NCBI GenBank assembly: GCA_030672115.1
Contig: DAOVGZ010000048.1
Location: forward strand, 1 to 7,655
Direction: 5' to 3'
DNA length: 7,655 nucleotides
Source: a bacterium
GTDB taxonomy: Bacteria > Babelota > Babeliae > Babelales > Vermiphilaceae
Every line of letters starts with the position of its first letter. The stretch's first letter is position 1. A program made the translations under genes and the position numbers. Of the stretch, positions 6,174-7,655 are shown piece by piece. The notes under the pieces were generated by a model. The model saw only the letters and a program-made list of their open reading frames with translations. It was not told the DNA's origin and made no database searches.

Positions 6174-7070
6174 ATGTTTAAAAATATAAAAAATTTTTTT
6201 TTGTGTTTGTTGTTTTTGCCGATTTTAGCATTCGCTCAACAAGAAAAAAAAGCAGATTTGGTTGCATATTCTTTTGATAGACCTTTGCAGTTGTATGCAT
6301 TTTTAGAGTCACTTGATTATTATGTGACTGGCTTGGGAGATGTGATTGTTATTTATCGTTCTTCAAATGATGAATTTGAAAAAGCATATACAGAAATTAA
6401 AGAATTTTTTCCTTCGATTGTTTTTTGGAAACAGGGAAGTAATCCAGCTGCGGATTTTAAACCATTAACACTTAAAGCTACTTTTGATTCTCCTCATGAT
6501 TATATTTTGTTTGGTGTTGATGACACGGTTGTAAAAGATTTTATAGATGTTTCGGAAAGTATCGAGCAGTTGGAAAAATATAATGCTTATGGTTTTTATT
6601 TTAGGCAGGGTTTGCATTTGACCAAAAGTTATACAGGCAATTGCATGCAACCTTTACCTCCTTATAAAACATTAGAAGAAGATCTTTATTCATGGCATTT
6701 TAATGAGGGTAAATGCAATTGGCATTATCCGAATAGCGTTGATATGACTTTATATAGAAAAAAAGATATAGAAGGCGTTTTGCGTAAACTTAAGTATAAA
6801 GCACCAAATACATTTGAAGGTTCTTGGGCTTTAACAGCGCTACATACTGTAATGCATAAAACAGGATTGTGTACGAAAATATCAAAAGTTATTAATTTGC
6901 CGATTAATAAAGTTCAAACAGAAAATAGCAATAGACACATGAATTCATATGATACTTATGAATTGCTTTCGATGTTTAACAATGATTTAAAGATGGATAT
7001 TCTTCCGTTATTTAGAGTGAAAAATGAGTCTGGTCACTGTGAGTACCTTTTAACATTCGTGAAAAAATGA
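6174..7070 (+). CDS. Exported GT-A-like sugar transferase, tandem copy 1
   Basis: 298 residues from ATG 6174, with AAGGA (6165-6169) at good spacing. Residues 1-21 form a clear signal peptide (cut likely after AFA). The mature start KADLVAYSFDRPLQLYAFLESL resembles the opening strand of GT-A enzymes, and FGVDD (113-117) sits where a DXD-like donor/metal motif belongs. Trp-rich blocks (LYSWHFNEGKCNW, 171-183) and FEGSW (214-218) follow. The C-terminal part (NLPINKV, 241-247; ELLSMFNNDLKMDI, 263-276) fits the same kind of uncharacterised bacterial sugar transferase. I read it as a glycosyltransferase-like protein of no named CAZy family that I can give. It is closely paralogous to the next gene, and its TGA overlaps that gene's ATG. 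Confidence 0.72.
   Translation: MFKNIKNFFLCLLFLPILAFAQQEKKADLVAYSFDRPLQLYAFLESLDYYVTGLGDVIVIYRSSNDEFEKAYTEIKEFFPSIVFWKQGSNPAADFKPLTLKATFDSPHDYILFGVDDTVVKDFIDVSESIEQLEKYNAYGFYFRQGLHLTKSYTGNCMQPLPPYKTLEEDLYSWHFNEGKCNWHYPNSVDMTLYRKKDIEGVLRKLKYKAPNTFEGSWALTALHTVMHKTGLCTKISKVINLPINKVQTENSNRHMNSYDTYELLSMFNNDLKMDILPLFRVKNESGHCEYLLTFVKK
6251..6771 (+). repeat. Tandem gene duplication, repeat unit 1
   Basis: This segment aligns without gaps to 7135-7655 at a constant offset of 884 bases. Stretches are identical, for example 30 bases from 6251 and 38 bases from 6366. By hand count about 143 of 174 encoded residues are the same (about 82%). Similarity continues to the window edge, so the full repeat is longer. 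Confidence 0.85.
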
Positions 7071-7655
7071 AAAAAAATTCGATTTTATTATGTTTTTTAA
7101 CAGTTTTATTTTGTTTTCGTTTGCATGCAAGTAAAGCAGATTTGGTTGCATATTCTTTTGATAGGCCGTTGCAGTTGTATGCATTTTTAGAATCACTTGA
7201 ATATTATGTTACTGGATTGGGTGATGTGATTGTTATTTATCGTTCTTCGAATGATGAATTTGAAAAAGCATATACAGAAATTAAAGAGTCTTTTCCTTCG
7301 GTTGATTTTTGGAAACAGGGACGTAATCCTAGGGCAGATTTTAAGCCATTGACTCTTCGTGCGGCGTTTGATTCTCCACATGATTATATTTTATTTGGGG
7401 TTGATGACGCTTTAGTTAAAGATTTTATTGATATTTCTGAATGTATTGAGCAATTAGAAAAGTACAAAGCATATGGAGTTTATTTTAGACAAGGTTTGCA
7501 TTTAACGTGGTGTTACACCAGGAACGAAGCACAGCCATTACCTCCTTACAAAAAATTAGAAGACAATCTTTATTCTTGGTGTTTTAAGGATGGTCAATGT
7601 GATTGGAAGTATCCGCATAGTTTAGATATGGTATTGTACCGAAAAAAAGACATAG
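7067..7655 (+). CDS. Exported GT-A-like sugar transferase, tandem copy 2 (3' partial)
   Basis: The ATG at 7067 overlaps the stop of copy 1 (ATGA), so translation is probably coupled. The frame is open to the right edge; 196 residues are visible. Residues 1-21 are a signal peptide (core ILLCFLTVLFCF, ending LHA) quite different in sequence from that of copy 1. From Lys23 on it matches copy 1 with no insertion or deletion, including FGVDD and LYSW. Residues up to FGVDD are about 91% identical and the rest about 72%. Differences cluster in LTWCYTRNEA (against LTKSYTGNCM) and in the CFKDGQCDWKYPHS block, which are plausible acceptor-side loops. Function as for copy 1: probably a sugar transferase, substrate unknown. 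No ribosome site of its own is evident, which agrees with coupling. Confidence 0.75.
   Translation, partial: MKKNSILLCFLTVLFCFRLHASKADLVAYSFDRPLQLYAFLESLEYYVTGLGDVIVIYRSSNDEFEKAYTEIKESFPSVDFWKQGRNPRADFKPLTLRAAFDSPHDYILFGVDDALVKDFIDISECIEQLEKYKAYGVYFRQGLHLTWCYTRNEAQPLPPYKKLEDNLYSWCFKDGQCDWKYPHSLDMVLYRKKDI
7135..7655 (+). repeat. Tandem gene duplication, repeat unit 2
   Basis: Second copy of the duplicated segment, cut by the window edge. The repeat begins just after the signal-peptide coding part. The sequence before it (7067-7134) does not resemble the matching part of copy 1. Confidence 0.85.

Noticed and set aside
6465..6650. Minus-strand open frame of 61 codons
   Set aside because: Antisense to the duplicated sugar transferase; no independent support.
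7193..7381. Minus-strand open frame of 62 codons
   Set aside because: Antisense to copy 2 of the sugar transferase; no independent support.

Overview
The window is very AT-rich and densely coded. It uses TGA as a normal stop and several TTG/GTG starts. The gene content (several exported glycosyltransferases, a polymorphic-toxin-like protein and small secreted Lys-rich proteins) suggests a host-associated bacterium. I think of the Dependentiae (TM6/Babeliales), which live inside protists. That placement is inferred from overall style, not from a marker gene.

Left part (3-2168, + strand): a large protein, open at the left edge, ends in a domain I read as a bacterial EndoU ribonuclease. The residues expected for that family (two His, one Lys and a terminal T-A-Y-P) are all present. 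A 125-residue acidic protein with a TTG start follows directly and is the natural candidate for its immunity protein.

Middle part (2185-4216): a GT32-type (DXD, OCH1-like) glycosyltransferase with a signal peptide comes next on the + strand. Its tail overlaps by 17 bp a leftward pair of small secreted proteins of unknown function (82 and 213 residues). The 213-residue one is extremely Lys-rich. A good sigma70-like promoter drives the leftward pair, and a weaker rightward promoter lies in the same divergent 164-bp gap.

Right part (4256-7655, + strand): a tight operon of four glycosyltransferase genes. The first is a second GT32, paralogous to the one at 2185. The second is a GT2-type enzyme. 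The last two are tandem-duplicated copies of a third GT-A-like family, the final one cut by the right edge. Gaps are 20 bp, 14 bp and an ATGA overlap. Every glycosyltransferase here starts with a signal peptide or a single N-terminal hydrophobic segment.

Taken together, the window looks like an effector/toxin neighbourhood: an RNase toxin with its immunity gene beside at least five apparently exported glycosyltransferases. The plausible target is a eukaryotic host or the bacterium's own surface. The sequence does not decide which.
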